Below, one piece after another: positions 43,611 to 52,831 of a stretch of DNA of 64,000 nucleotides. The notes under the pieces are model-generated. The model had not been told where the DNA came from. It did no database searches and saw only the letters and a program-made list of their open reading frames with translations. The DNA comes from Bacteroidaceae bacterium (lineage in GTDB: Bacteria > Bacteroidota > Bacteroidia > Bacteroidales > Bacteroidaceae): contig JAFQBF010000020.1 in assembly GCA_017416735.1 (NCBI GenBank), positions 1 to 64,000 on the forward strand, in the 5' to 3' direction. How positions within the stretch are numbered: the first letter of the stretch is position 1; every line of letters starts with the position of its first letter. The position numbers and the translations under genes were made by a program.

Positions 43611-44407
43611 AAAGAATTATGACTCAAAGTGAAATTCGTGAATGTCAGCTTAATGTAATGACATTGGTTCACGATTTTTGTATAGCAAATAATATTAGGT
43701 ATTCTCTCTGTGGAGGTACAATGTTGGGAGCTGTTCGTCATAAGGGTTTTATACCTTGGGACGACGATGTGGATTTTTTTATGCCTCGACCTGATTACGA
43801 CAGATTTTTGGAATTATTTCCGCAGTTATCTGCACAATCAAACTTGCGAATTATAAATTATTGGAATCATGAGGAGGTTGCGCAGAAATATTCTAAAATA
43901 TTTGCAGGTAATACTATTGTTATAGAATCTGGTTTTGCTGATAATGGAGTCGGTATGGACTTATTTCCCATTGATGGTGCTCCTGACACATTAGAAGATA
44001 TAAAGAAATTTAATAAAGAAATTGGTAACTGCAGAATGGGATGTGCGAAAAAAGTTTATATAAGACAAAAAGATTGTTTAAGAAAATTAAAATGGTATGT
44101 ATTATATAAAATTACACCTAAATCTGTAAAAAAAAGAATAATTAAAGAGTTTGATCTAATGCATAAACGTTATAATTTTGAGACAAGCTATAATGCAGGG
44201 ATTCTAATTGATCGATATAAAGAAAAAAGTATCATGCCAGCCATTTATTTCAAAGAATTTATAGATGTTTCTTTTGAAGGTAGAATATTTAAAGGTTTAA
44301 AATATTATCATGAATATTTAACTCATACTTATGGTGATTATATGCAGTTACCACCAGAAGATAAACGTAAACCAGATCATACTTACAAATCATATATAGT
44401 GGATTAA
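43607..44407 (+). CDS. LicD-family phosphotransferase
   Basis: A 266-residue LicD/fukutin-related nucleotidyltransferase-fold enzyme. Signature YSLCGGTMLGAVRHKGFIPWDDDVDFFMPRPDYDRF (residues about 32-67) contains the paired metal-binding aspartates DDDVD. The family transfers phosphocholine or polyol phosphates (such as ribitol-phosphate) from CDP donors to glycans. The fused cytidylyltransferase gene upstream could supply such a donor, which makes a polyol-phosphate decoration the most economical reading. Coupled to the flippase by ATGA overlap. Confidence 0.93.
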   Translation: MKRIMTQSEIRECQLNVMTLVHDFCIANNIRYSLCGGTMLGAVRHKGFIPWDDDVDFFMPRPDYDRFLELFPQLSAQSNLRIINYWNHEEVAQKYSKIFAGNTIVIESGFADNGVGMDLFPIDGAPDTLEDIKKFNKEIGNCRMGCAKKVYIRQKDCLRKLKWYVLYKITPKSVKKRIIKEFDLMHKRYNFETSYNAGILIDRYKEKSIMPAIYFKEFIDVSFEGRIFKGLKYYHEYLTHTYGDYMQLPPEDKRKPDHTYKSYIVD

Positions 44408-44430
44408 TAAGATAAAACATTTTAGCAAGA

Positions 44431-45465
44431 ATGCAAAAAGACAGAAAAGTTTGGATTGACATCCTTAATATTATAGCATGTATGGGTGTTTTGCTCTTAC
44501 ATTCAACAAATGGAGAGGTTCATAATTTTACAGGTGAAATTACTTGTAATTGGCTTGTTGGATTATTAACTCATTCTTTTTTTTTATGGCCGGTAAATGT
44601 GTTTTTTATGATTTCTGGATACACTTTATTGGCGAAAAATGTTAAATGGGGGGGGTATTTTAACAAAAGAATAAAAAGAATTGGTATACCTATACTGTTT
44701 TGGACTACAATGGCTACTTTGTTTCGCCTTCTGGTTGAATTGAAAAAAGGAATTTCTTTTACAGAAATAGATTGGTCTGATAAGTTCTTAGATTTGATTC
44801 TTCTTAAAAGCAATAGTTATATGTGGTTTTTCTATCCTTTAATCATAATATACATAACTATACCTTTTTTTAATGTTTTTGTACAGAATGCAGACAAGAC
44901 ACTTCATAAATTATTTTTAAAGCTAGGTTTTATTTTGGTTGCTATATTACCTATAACTCTGAAATTTGTTGAGATTAAAGGATTAGATGTGTTTTTCCCA
45001 ATGGGCGCTGATTATCTTTATATGTGTTTTGCAGGCTATTATTTTGGAAATTATGATTTGTCATCTAAAAATAGAAGAATACTTTATATTATAGGGCTTT
45101 TATCGGCTTGTTTAATATGTGTATATACATGCATAATGACTTTGAATAATCCTCAATATTATAGATTGTTTATAAATTATACATTCTTTCCATGTACTCT
45201 TACATCATGGGCGGTATTTGTTTTTGTGAAAAATATAGATTGGAATAAAAAATTAGCATATATAGGTAATTTGTTAAATTATCTACCTTATATAGCTTCT
45301 CTTAGTTTGGGGATTTATCTTGTTCAATATTTTGTCCTCTGTTTCTTTGCAAAAGTTTCAATTTTGGAATCGTATAGTTTGTTAAAATTCTTGGTAACTT
45401 ATATTTTTTGTATATTGGGAGTAGCTGTTTTGAAAAAAATACCATTTATAAATAAAACGATTTAA
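44431..45465 (+). CDS. Acyltransferase family 3 membrane protein (with G8 tract)
   Basis: A 344-residue protein of the AT3/NodX O-acyltransferase family. N-terminal WIDILNIIACMGVLLLHST with the family histidine, about 10 hydrophobic segments throughout, FWTTMATLFRLLVELKK. It acetylates a sugar of the repeat unit from the cytoplasmic or membrane side. A run of eight G at 44648-44655 lies within the fifth part of the gene; gain or loss of one G would shift the frame early. Candidate phase-variable gene. Confidence 0.87.
   Translation: MQKDRKVWIDILNIIACMGVLLLHSTNGEVHNFTGEITCNWLVGLLTHSFFLWPVNVFFMISGYTLLAKNVKWGGYFNKRIKRIGIPILFWTTMATLFRLLVELKKGISFTEIDWSDKFLDLILLKSNSYMWFFYPLIIIYITIPFFNVFVQNADKTLHKLFLKLGFILVAILPITLKFVEIKGLDVFFPMGADYLYMCFAGYYFGNYDLSSKNRRILYIIGLLSACLICVYTCIMTLNNPQYYRLFINYTFFPCTLTSWAVFVFVKNIDWNKKLAYIGNLLNYLPYIASLSLGIYLVQYFVLCFFAKVSILESYSLLKFLVTYIFCILGVAVLKKIPFINKTI
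44648..44655 (+). repeat. G8 homopolymer inside acyltransferase CDS
   Basis: Eight consecutive G encode W-G-G after residue 72. In an AT-rich gene this is a striking mononucleotide tract and a possible slipped-strand switch. Confidence 0.8.
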
Positions 45466-45470
45466 TATTT

Positions 45471-46592
45471 ATGAATAAATACCATTATCTCATAGTTGGT
45501 TCAGGCCTTTACGGAGCAACTTTTGCCTATCGTGCCAAGCAGATGGGTAAAAGATGTCTTGTGATAGACAAACGTCCTCATTTAGGTGGAAATGTGTATT
45601 GTGAAAACATCGAAAATATTAATGTTCACAAGTATGGTGCACACATCTTCCATACATCTAATAAAGAGGTATGGGATTTTGTGAATAGTTTAGTAGAGTT
45701 TAATCGTTATACCAACAGTCCTGTCGCAAATTACAAGGGTGAACTTTACAACCTTCCGTTCAATATGAATACCTTCAGTCGTTTGTGGGGAGTGAAGACA
45801 CCTGCTGAAGCTCAGACAAAAATTGATGAGCAGAAAGCAGAGGCAGTGGCAGCTTTAAACGGGTGTGAACCTGCAAATCTGGAAGAACAGGCTTTGTGCT
45901 TGGTGGGTAAAGACTTATTCCAGAAACTGATTAAGGAATATACGGAAAAGCAGTGGGGAAGAGATTGCAAGGATCTTCCTGCTTTCATTATCCGTAGGCT
46001 TCCTGTCCGTTTGGTATTTGATAACAACTACTTTAACGACAAGTATCAGGGTATACCTGTGGGTGGTTATAATAAACTAATTGACGGTTTACTTGAAGGA
46101 GTGGAATGCAAAACCGATGTAGATTTTTTAAAATCTGAGTACAAGGATTGGAAGAAGTATGCAGACAAGTTGGTTTACACAGGTGCTGTAGATGAATATT
46201 TCGATTTCAAGTTAGGAAAACTTGATTGGCGTACAGTAAGTTTTAAGACTCGCATTGAAGATACTCCTAATTATCAAGGTAACGCAGTTGTAAACTACAC
46301 TAGCCACAATGAACCATACACACGTGTGATTGAGCATAAGCATTTTGAGATGTTCGGTCAAGAAGTTTATGATTGTCCTAAAACCGTGGTTTCAGAGGAA
46401 TATGCCACAGAATATAAAGAAGGTATGGAACCTTATTATCCTGTTAATGATGAGCGCAACAACTCTCTTGCAGAAGAGTATCGCAAGTTGGCAGAGCAAG
46501 AAGAAGGAGTTATCTTCGGTGGTCGTTTGGGCCAGTATAAGTATTATGATATGGCTCCAGTGATTGAGCAGGTGTTGAACTTAGAATTATAA
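45471..46592 (+). CDS. glf: UDP-galactopyranose mutase
   Basis: A 373-residue FAD enzyme that interconverts UDP-galactopyranose and UDP-galactofuranose. FAD loop YLIVGSGLYGATFAYRAKQMG, KRPHLGGNVYCEN, HKYGAHIFHTSNKEVWDFV, EKQWGRDCKDLPAFIIRRLPVR and a C-terminal EEGVIFGGRLGQYKYYDM all match Glf, and the length is normal. It implies galactofuranose in the cluster 2 glycan. The start is 5 nt after the acyltransferase stop. Confidence 0.96.
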   Translation: MNKYHYLIVGSGLYGATFAYRAKQMGKRCLVIDKRPHLGGNVYCENIENINVHKYGAHIFHTSNKEVWDFVNSLVEFNRYTNSPVANYKGELYNLPFNMNTFSRLWGVKTPAEAQTKIDEQKAEAVAALNGCEPANLEEQALCLVGKDLFQKLIKEYTEKQWGRDCKDLPAFIIRRLPVRLVFDNNYFNDKYQGIPVGGYNKLIDGLLEGVECKTDVDFLKSEYKDWKKYADKLVYTGAVDEYFDFKLGKLDWRTVSFKTRIEDTPNYQGNAVVNYTSHNEPYTRVIEHKHFEMFGQEVYDCPKTVVSEEYATEYKEGMEPYYPVNDERNNSLAEEYRKLAEQEEGVIFGGRLGQYKYYDMAPVIEQVLNLEL

Positions 46593-46598
46593 TATATT

Positions 46599-47642
46599 AT
46601 GAATAAAATACTTTCAATAATTATTCCAACATACAATATGGAGGCTTTGCTTCCTCGTTGTTTGGATTCTTTAATTATTGCTGAAAACTTTGAGAAATTA
46701 GAAGTTTGGATAGTAAATGACGGGAGTAAAGATCGTTCTTCTGAAATAGGGCATGAATATGAAACAAAGTATCCTGATGTATTCAAAGTCATAGATAAAC
46801 CTAATGGTAATTATGGTTCATGTATCAATGCAGCTTTACCTAAGTGTACAGGTAAATATGTTAAGGTATTGGATTCTGACGATTGGTTTGATACGTATAA
46901 TCTGAATCAATTTATTAAGGATCTTTCTAAATATGATGTAGATTTAGTGATAACAGATACCAGAAATGTAGATGTTGATAGGAATATAAAATCAAACCGC
47001 CGTATAAATATTAATTTCCATAACAAAATTGTTGATTTTAAGGAAGTCGTACAATGTTCTGATTTTTTAAGAATTCAAATGCATTTTATCACTTATAGGA
47101 CGAGTATTTTTAACGAGATTGATTATCATCAAACAGAAGGTATATCATATACGGATCAAGAGTGGATATTTGCTCCAATGACTAGAGTTAAACAGATAGT
47201 CGCTTTACCATATGTGGTATATAATTATCTAATAGGTCGTGAAGGTCAAACGGTAGATAAGAAGATTTTTATGAAAAGTTTACCGCATCAAATAAAAAGT
47301 CAGGAATCAAGATTTAACTCTTACGAAAAATATAAAAATATTTCGAACGAACATAAAACATATCTTCTTACAAAAATTTCGTCAGCTATTTCTTTGACCT
47401 ATTTTAGGTATTTAAATCCATCATGGAATTTAAAGATTGATGATTTAGTTAAATACGATGATATGTTAAATAGATTGTCGCCTGAATTATATCAATTGAG
47501 TGATAATTTTCCTCTAATTGTAGGATGGAATTATCGTTTTATTCACAAGTGGAGGAGTAATATTAATTTTAGAATATCTAGAATGGCAAAGATTGGTTTT
47601 TTTTTATGTAAGTTAAAGAATAAGTTGTTTCGAAGAAAATGA
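46599..47642 (+). CDS. Glycosyltransferase family 2
   Basis: A 347-residue inverting GT-A enzyme. The N-terminus has SIIIPTYNMEALLPRCLDSLI, WIVNDGSKDRS, and the metal-binding DSDDWFD at about residues 90-96. The C-terminal part is longer than the minimal domain and basic (SNINFRISRMAKIGFFLCKLKN). Soluble or peripheral, cytoplasmic. Last gene before a 512-nt gap, so it may end the first half of the cluster 2 operon. Confidence 0.92.
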   Translation: MNKILSIIIPTYNMEALLPRCLDSLIIAENFEKLEVWIVNDGSKDRSSEIGHEYETKYPDVFKVIDKPNGNYGSCINAALPKCTGKYVKVLDSDDWFDTYNLNQFIKDLSKYDVDLVITDTRNVDVDRNIKSNRRININFHNKIVDFKEVVQCSDFLRIQMHFITYRTSIFNEIDYHQTEGISYTDQEWIFAPMTRVKQIVALPYVVYNYLIGREGQTVDKKIFMKSLPHQIKSQESRFNSYEKYKNISNEHKTYLLTKISSAISLTYFRYLNPSWNLKIDDLVKYDDMLNRLSPELYQLSDNFPLIVGWNYRFIHKWRSNINFRISRMAKIGFFLCKLKNKLFRRK

Positions 47643-48154
47643 AAATTCTTGTATAAGGAAATTTTGTGTTAGATTTCGAGTCTTAGAGTTAATTATGTAA
47701 TATTGTGATGTAAAAAATAGCAATCAATAATATGTTGGAATTTTTAAACCATCGTTTACAATGTAGTCAGTGGTTACCTTAATTCCCTTTTTATTCAAAA
47801 TACAAATTACGTTGATATAATTTTTATTCTTTAATATGTATATATATGTAAATAATTATTATTTATAGGTGAAATATCGTTAAAGCCATTAATGAATTAT
47901 ATTAATGATGATATGTTAATAAATTAAATGATTATCCTCAATACTCCCCAAATGATGATTAAATATAAAATATGTGTTTTGAATATACACTTATAAACAG
48001 AAACATTACTGTTTCAACATACAAACACATAAAAATACTACTTCTGTGAAGTGCTTTTATGTGTTTGGAGAGAATAAAGGATAATCATTATAAATTATAA
48101 AGCACAATGCAAGTATGGTTATGAAAATAAGACATTAATAAAATCGTGTAATTT
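47643..48154. other. 512-nt AT-rich gap with terminator-like hairpin
   Basis: No gene. A stem at 48023-48066 (AAACACATAAAA and ACTTC against GAAGT and TTTTATGTGTTT, loop TGT) could terminate the upstream half. No clear TAnnTTTG box precedes the polymerase gene. Confidence 0.6.
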
Positions 48155-49342
48155 ATGAAGCTTAATAAATACATTAATATATGTAATTTATATATTCTTA
48201 TATGGATGCTATATAATTTCCATTGGAGTGATGTAGGTGCATTATTTCCAGTACTTGATGCTCTTTCAAATGTATTCCTTGGCATAAACTTATTGATATC
48301 AGCATATTGTACTATAAAGGTGTTAGCACGCTATCCAATTAATAGTTTTTTTAAAGGAATGAATATGCTAATTGTTATGTTCATTATTTACGGATTAATA
48401 TCTATAGTTTTTGGTAGTGATATTCCTGGATTAAATAAAGGGTCGTATCTCATAGGTGTTTTGCGTACATTCCTTCCAATATACACTTGTTTCCTATTTA
48501 CAAAAATGGGATATTTGACAGAAGAAGCTATAAGAATCTGGATTCCTATTTTTCTTATAGAATCAATTATTATATATATGTCATTTAGAGTAGTTTTGGA
48601 TGTAGGAGAATTATATGAGTTAAGAACGAACAACAGAGGTTATTTGTTTGTAACTTTATTTCCCTTTGTATATTTCTTCAGAAATAGATCATGGCTCCAA
48701 TATGTGTTTGTTGCCATTTTAATTTTCTTTTCGATACAGTCAGTAAAAAGAGGTGCAATATTAATAATAGCATTAGCGACAATTTGTTTCTTTTGGCATA
48801 AATTAACAAGTGTGTCTTTTTTAAGGAAAATATTAGTCTTGATGACTTTGGGTATTTTTGTTTGGATAGGAAGTTTCTTTATTGGTGAGTTGTATAAAGA
48901 GAGTTCTGTTTTTCAAAGTCGTGTTGAAGCCACAATGGAAGGAAATACCAGTAGTAGAGATGTGATAGCAAAAGGTTTATTAGATAAGTATACAAATGCA
49001 GATACATTTAATTTCTTATTTGGGTTTGGAGCAGATGGAACAGTTAGAACAGGTGTATTTGCGCATAATGATTGGTTAGAAATGCTTTTTAACCAAGGCC
49101 CACTTGGTCTTGTCGTTTTTTTTGTCTTTTGGCTTAATTGGTTTCGCCTTTGGAGAAGACAGGCTGTAAAAAATACAGATATGGCTTTTCTCCTAGGATT
49201 GTTGTTTATTTGTAATTTTCCTAAAACCTTATTTTCTATGTGGTATTCAGCAGCCAATATTTTCGTAACATTGCCTTTAGGTTATTGTCTTGCAAACATA
49301 TTTGTTAATGATAAAAAATATATTCAAGAATCCATAACTTAA
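48155..49342 (+). CDS. O-antigen polymerase/ligase-like membrane protein (Wzy)
   Basis: A 395-residue polytopic protein with about 10-12 hydrophobic segments. The O-antigen ligase/polymerase family is suggested by the large periplasmic loop with FGFGADGTVRTGVFAHNDWLEMLFNQGPLGLV (about residues 290-320; the H-N-x-x-L-E-x-L motif). It is the candidate polymerase of cluster 2 and complements the EpsG-type enzyme of cluster 1. The start at 48155 follows a long AT-rich gap. Confidence 0.87.
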   Translation: MKLNKYINICNLYILIWMLYNFHWSDVGALFPVLDALSNVFLGINLLISAYCTIKVLARYPINSFFKGMNMLIVMFIIYGLISIVFGSDIPGLNKGSYLIGVLRTFLPIYTCFLFTKMGYLTEEAIRIWIPIFLIESIIIYMSFRVVLDVGELYELRTNNRGYLFVTLFPFVYFFRNRSWLQYVFVAILIFFSIQSVKRGAILIIALATICFFWHKLTSVSFLRKILVLMTLGIFVWIGSFFIGELYKESSVFQSRVEATMEGNTSSRDVIAKGLLDKYTNADTFNFLFGFGADGTVRTGVFAHNDWLEMLFNQGPLGLVVFFVFWLNWFRLWRRQAVKNTDMAFLLGLLFICNFPKTLFSMWYSAANIFVTLPLGYCLANIFVNDKKYIQESIT

Positions 49343-49371
49343 GATTTTTAAACACCATAAAAAATCATGAT

Positions 49372-50235
49372 ATGAAATACATAGTTGAAAAGGCTTTAAG
49401 ATTATTGCCTGATAGGTTATATTTACAATTGCTTTATTTTAAGCATATGAAGAAATTTATCAATTTTAAAAATCCTGTTTCTTTTAGCGAAAAGATACAG
49501 TGGCTAAAATTGCATGATCGTAATCCCTTGTATATAACTTTAGTAGATAAAATAGCTGTAAAAAAATACGTTGCAGAGAAGATAGGAGAAAAATATATTA
49601 TTCCGACTTTGGGAGTTTGGAACAAACCTGAGGATATAATTTGGGAAAATTTGCCAAATCAGTTTGTAATTAAATGGAATCATGATTCAGGTAGTATTAT
49701 TATTTGTAAAGATAAAAGTAAATTTAATAGAAAAGAGGCGATTGGAAAGTTGCGTCATGGTGCTACGTTTAATGGTTTTTGGTATGGTAGAGAATGGCCA
49801 TATAAGAATGTTAATCCCCTAATTTTTGCTGAGAAATATATGTTCGACGGGGAATCGGAGTTAACAGATTATAAGTTTTTTTGTTTTGATGGAGAGCCTA
49901 AATATTGTCAGGTGATAAAAGATAGAAGTACAAAAGAGACTATTGATTTTTTTGATTTAGATTGGAATCACCAAGAATTTATTGGGCTTAATCGTAGTGT
50001 GAACTTTGCTCAAATACGTCCAATTAAACCGAAATGTTATGAAGAGATGATAATATTGGCTTGCAAATTGTCGTCAGGATTTCCTTTTTCACGTGTCGAC
50101 CTATATGAAATTAATGGTGATGTGTACTTTGGTGAGATAACATTTTATCCTGCTTCTGGAATTGGTGGATTTACTCCTTCATCTTATGATAAAATATTGG
50201 GCAATATGATACAATTACCATTAAATAAGGAATAA
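49372..50235 (+). CDS. TupA-like ATP-grasp family protein
   Basis: A 287-residue protein of the TupA-like ATP-grasp family found in teichuronopeptide and capsule loci. Visible motifs are NFKNPVSFSEKIQWLKLHDRNP (about residues 24-45), TLVDKIAVKKYV, FVIKWNHDSGSIIICKD and the C-terminal ATP-grasp acidic region PFSRVDLYEINGDVYFGEITFYP. Such proteins may attach an amino acid to, or modify, a uronic acid; the reaction is not settled. It lies between the polymerase and a GT4 gene. Confidence 0.85.
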   Translation: MKYIVEKALRLLPDRLYLQLLYFKHMKKFINFKNPVSFSEKIQWLKLHDRNPLYITLVDKIAVKKYVAEKIGEKYIIPTLGVWNKPEDIIWENLPNQFVIKWNHDSGSIIICKDKSKFNRKEAIGKLRHGATFNGFWYGREWPYKNVNPLIFAEKYMFDGESELTDYKFFCFDGEPKYCQVIKDRSTKETIDFFDLDWNHQEFIGLNRSVNFAQIRPIKPKCYEEMIILACKLSSGFPFSRVDLYEINGDVYFGEITFYPASGIGGFTPSSYDKILGNMIQLPLNKE

Positions 50236-50237
50236 AA

Positions 50238-51323
50238 ATGAATATTCTATATATCTCTCACCTCGTAGTACAGGCTGAGTCAGGACCAACATGGAGCGTA
50301 CCAGCTAGCATCAATGCACAATCAAGAATTGATAATGTGCTATGGGTCAATACATCTAAAGGTGTGATGCCTAATTGGCAGGAATTGGATTGTTTTTTTT
50401 GGCTGAAAGATAAGCCACTTAAATTAAGAAATATCCCTGAGCCTTTTAATATGCCTGATGTAGTTGTATTTGAAGCTTTATATGATTCTTTTCAAGAGAT
50501 TATGTTTTCAAGAGAACTTAAAAGAAACGGGATTCCATATATCATTATTCCAAGAGGTTCTCTTACTTATCAAGCGATGCATAATAGGAGCAGATGGAAG
50601 AAAGAGATAGCACACTTTCTGTTTTATGATAAGTTCATAAAAGAGGCATCATCCATCCAATACCTAACAAAGAAAGAATACGAAGACTCAAAATATCGGT
50701 TTGATGGGAGACATTTTGTCATACCTAATGGTTTTACGCCTCCTGTTAAGGTAAAGAATAATTTTAGTATAGATGCTATAAATGCTGTATTTATTGGGCG
50801 CTTTGATAGTTATCATAAAGGATTGGATATGCTTGTAGAAGTATGTGAAAGGCAACAAGAAATCCTTCGGGAAAAGCATTTTGTTTTAAACCTTTATGGT
50901 ACTATGACAGAAGATTGGTACACTTTTAAAGAAGATATTGAGGGTAAAAGATTAGATGATTTTGTAAAACTCCATGGTCCTGTGAATGGTAAAGAGAAGG
51001 AAGACGTTTTATTAAGTTCAGACCTTTTTATTATGACTTCCCGTTTTGAAGGTCATCCAATGGGATTGATTGAAGCCTTGGCATATGGAGTGCCTGTTAT
51101 TGCGTCAAGAGGTACAAATATGTATGATGAAATACAGGCTTCAGATTCAGGATGGGTATGTGAACCAGAAGTAAGTAGTATTGAAAATGCGATACTTATG
51201 GGGATAAGTGAAAGAGAAAGGCTTTCTGAGAAAAGTAATAACGCCAAAAAACTTTCTAAAGAATATGATTGGGCGATGTTAGCTTCGAGATTCCATCAGG
51301 AACTTAAAGCCATAATTGGATGA
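50238..51323 (+). CDS. Glycosyltransferase family 1/4 (GT-B)
   Basis: A 361-residue GT-B enzyme. N-terminal YISHLVVQAESGPTWSVPAS; C-terminal domain with AVFIGRFDSYHKGLDMLVE and the MTSRFEGHPMGLIEALAYG segment with the paired glutamates. The start is 2 nt after the TupA-like stop. Substrate unknown. Confidence 0.92.
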   Translation: MNILYISHLVVQAESGPTWSVPASINAQSRIDNVLWVNTSKGVMPNWQELDCFFWLKDKPLKLRNIPEPFNMPDVVVFEALYDSFQEIMFSRELKRNGIPYIIIPRGSLTYQAMHNRSRWKKEIAHFLFYDKFIKEASSIQYLTKKEYEDSKYRFDGRHFVIPNGFTPPVKVKNNFSIDAINAVFIGRFDSYHKGLDMLVEVCERQQEILREKHFVLNLYGTMTEDWYTFKEDIEGKRLDDFVKLHGPVNGKEKEDVLLSSDLFIMTSRFEGHPMGLIEALAYGVPVIASRGTNMYDEIQASDSGWVCEPEVSSIENAILMGISERERLSEKSNNAKKLSKEYDWAMLASRFHQELKAIIG

Positions 51324-51464
51324 GTATATTAAAGTGTTTTATCGCGTTTAGTTATTGTATGGTATTAAAACTATCATAAGATATAAGGGTTATTGCTAAA
51401 GCAAATAGAATATATTAATCTCTCTAGATAAATTGTATGGAAATGTAACAAATAATTGGTTGTT

Positions 51465-52001
51465 ATGAGATTTTTAGCAAAAGTAAAAACTGTAATAGGT
51501 AAGATTGGGGAAGAAAAACAGAGTGGTTTTTTATATTACTTCATAAATCTATTTGTTTCGATTATAACTGGATATAATCATGAAAAGTATTGGAAAAGAA
51601 GAGAATATTGTATTAATCCTGCAAGGAAGAATATATTTTGGAAATTATATTGTTTACTTTATATTAAACGTGTAGATGCTAAACATCTTTCATCTTTTGG
51701 AACTTTTTATAATTCAGGTTGTAAGTTCATTTCCCCCCCCCTTCTTCCCCATGGGCCAAATGGAATTATAATAGGACATGATGCGGTTATAGGGAAAGAT
51801 GTAAAAATATTCCAACAAGTAACTATTGCACAAGGTGGAGTGATAATCGGTGATAATGTTTTACTGGGAGCAGGAAGCAAGATTCTAAGTAAAGTTCGTA
51901 TAGGTAATAATTGTAAAATAGGTGCGAATTGCGTAGTAGTTGAAGATGTTCCTGATGGAGCAACAGTCGTTTTACAAAAACCTAGGATTATTCAAAAGTA
52001 A
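51465..52001 (+). CDS. Hexapeptide-repeat O-acetyltransferase (CysE-like, with C9 tract)
   Basis: A 178-residue left-handed beta-helix acetyltransferase of the serine-acetyltransferase group: GPNGIIIGHDAVIGKDVKIF, then QQVTIAQGGVIIGDNVLLGAGSKIL and GNNCKIGANCVVVEDVPDGA. In capsule loci such enzymes O-acetylate a sugar. The ATG at 51465 is preferred over an upstream TTG at 51456. A run of nine C (51733-51741) precedes the hexapeptide domain, so a slip would abolish the enzyme. Confidence 0.87.
   Translation: MRFLAKVKTVIGKIGEEKQSGFLYYFINLFVSIITGYNHEKYWKRREYCINPARKNIFWKLYCLLYIKRVDAKHLSSFGTFYNSGCKFISPPLLPHGPNGIIIGHDAVIGKDVKIFQQVTIAQGGVIIGDNVLLGAGSKILSKVRIGNNCKIGANCVVVEDVPDGATVVLQKPRIIQK
51733..51741 (+). 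repeat. C9 homopolymer inside acetyltransferase CDS
   Basis: Nine C in a row at about codons 90-92 (S-P-P-L). A second possible slipped-strand switch in this cluster. Confidence 0.8.
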
Positions 52002-52005
52002 ATTT

Positions 52006-52824
52006 ATGGAGAAATTTTCAGTATGTATGTCGGTTTATAAAAATGATAAACCTGAAGATTTTGAATTGGCTGTGCGAAGTATTTATGCCCAAACGGTGAT
52101 ACCAAATGATGTCGTTTTGGTCGTAGATGGTCCCATTGGTGATGAACTACGGGAAACAATTGGCAAATTAAAATACGAAATACCAGTACTTAATGTGATA
52201 TGGTTACCAACTAATCAAGGACATGCAATAGCTAGGCAAACAGGTTTAATGGCTGCAAAGAATGAACTTGTAGCTGTAATGGATGCAGATGACATCTCTG
52301 TGCCTTATCGTTTTGAAAAGCAATTGGAGGTATTTAAGCAGATGTCGGATGTAACAGTGGTTGGTGGCTTAATTCATGAATTCATTGGTGATACACAGAA
52401 TGTGGTGGGAAAAAGAATTGTTCCTGAATACGATGAGGATATTAAGGAGTACTTGAAGTCGCGTTGTCCCATGAATTTGGTTACTGTAATGATGCGTAAG
52501 TCACATTTGGAAAAAGTGGGTGGTTATATTGATTGGTATTGCGAAGAAGATTACTATTTATGGATTCGTTTAGCAATGGCAAATTATAAATTCTATAATA
52601 TTCAAGAGAATTTGGTGGATGTACGTGTGGGTGAAGAGATGTATCAACGTCGTGGTGGATGGAAGTATTTCAAGAGCGAGGCTTCTTTGCAACATTACAT
52701 GTGGAGGCATAGGGTGATTGGTTTAGGACGTTATATATATAATGTAGCTATTCGTTTTGCTGTACAGGTCGCAATGCCTAACAGCTTGCGTGGATGGGTG
52801 TTTAGAACGTTTGCAAGAAAATAA
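52006..52824 (+). CDS. Glycosyltransferase family 2
   Basis: A 272-residue GT-A enzyme: FSVCMSVYKNDKPEDFELAV, VVLVVDGPIGDELRE, then the metal-binding MDADDISVPYRFEKQL and CEEDYYLWIRLAM. The start at 52006 follows the previous stop by 4 nt; the upstream extension would overlap it. It resembles amylovoran/beta-1,3-glycosyltransferase types such as AmsE. GC rises toward its end. Confidence 0.92.
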   Translation: MEKFSVCMSVYKNDKPEDFELAVRSIYAQTVIPNDVVLVVDGPIGDELRETIGKLKYEIPVLNVIWLPTNQGHAIARQTGLMAAKNELVAVMDADDISVPYRFEKQLEVFKQMSDVTVVGGLIHEFIGDTQNVVGKRIVPEYDEDIKEYLKSRCPMNLVTVMMRKSHLEKVGGYIDWYCEEDYYLWIRLAMANYKFYNIQENLVDVRVGEEMYQRRGGWKYFKSEASLQHYMWRHRVIGLGRYIYNVAIRFAVQVAMPNSLRGWVFRTFARK

Positions 52825-52831
52825 TTGTTCA

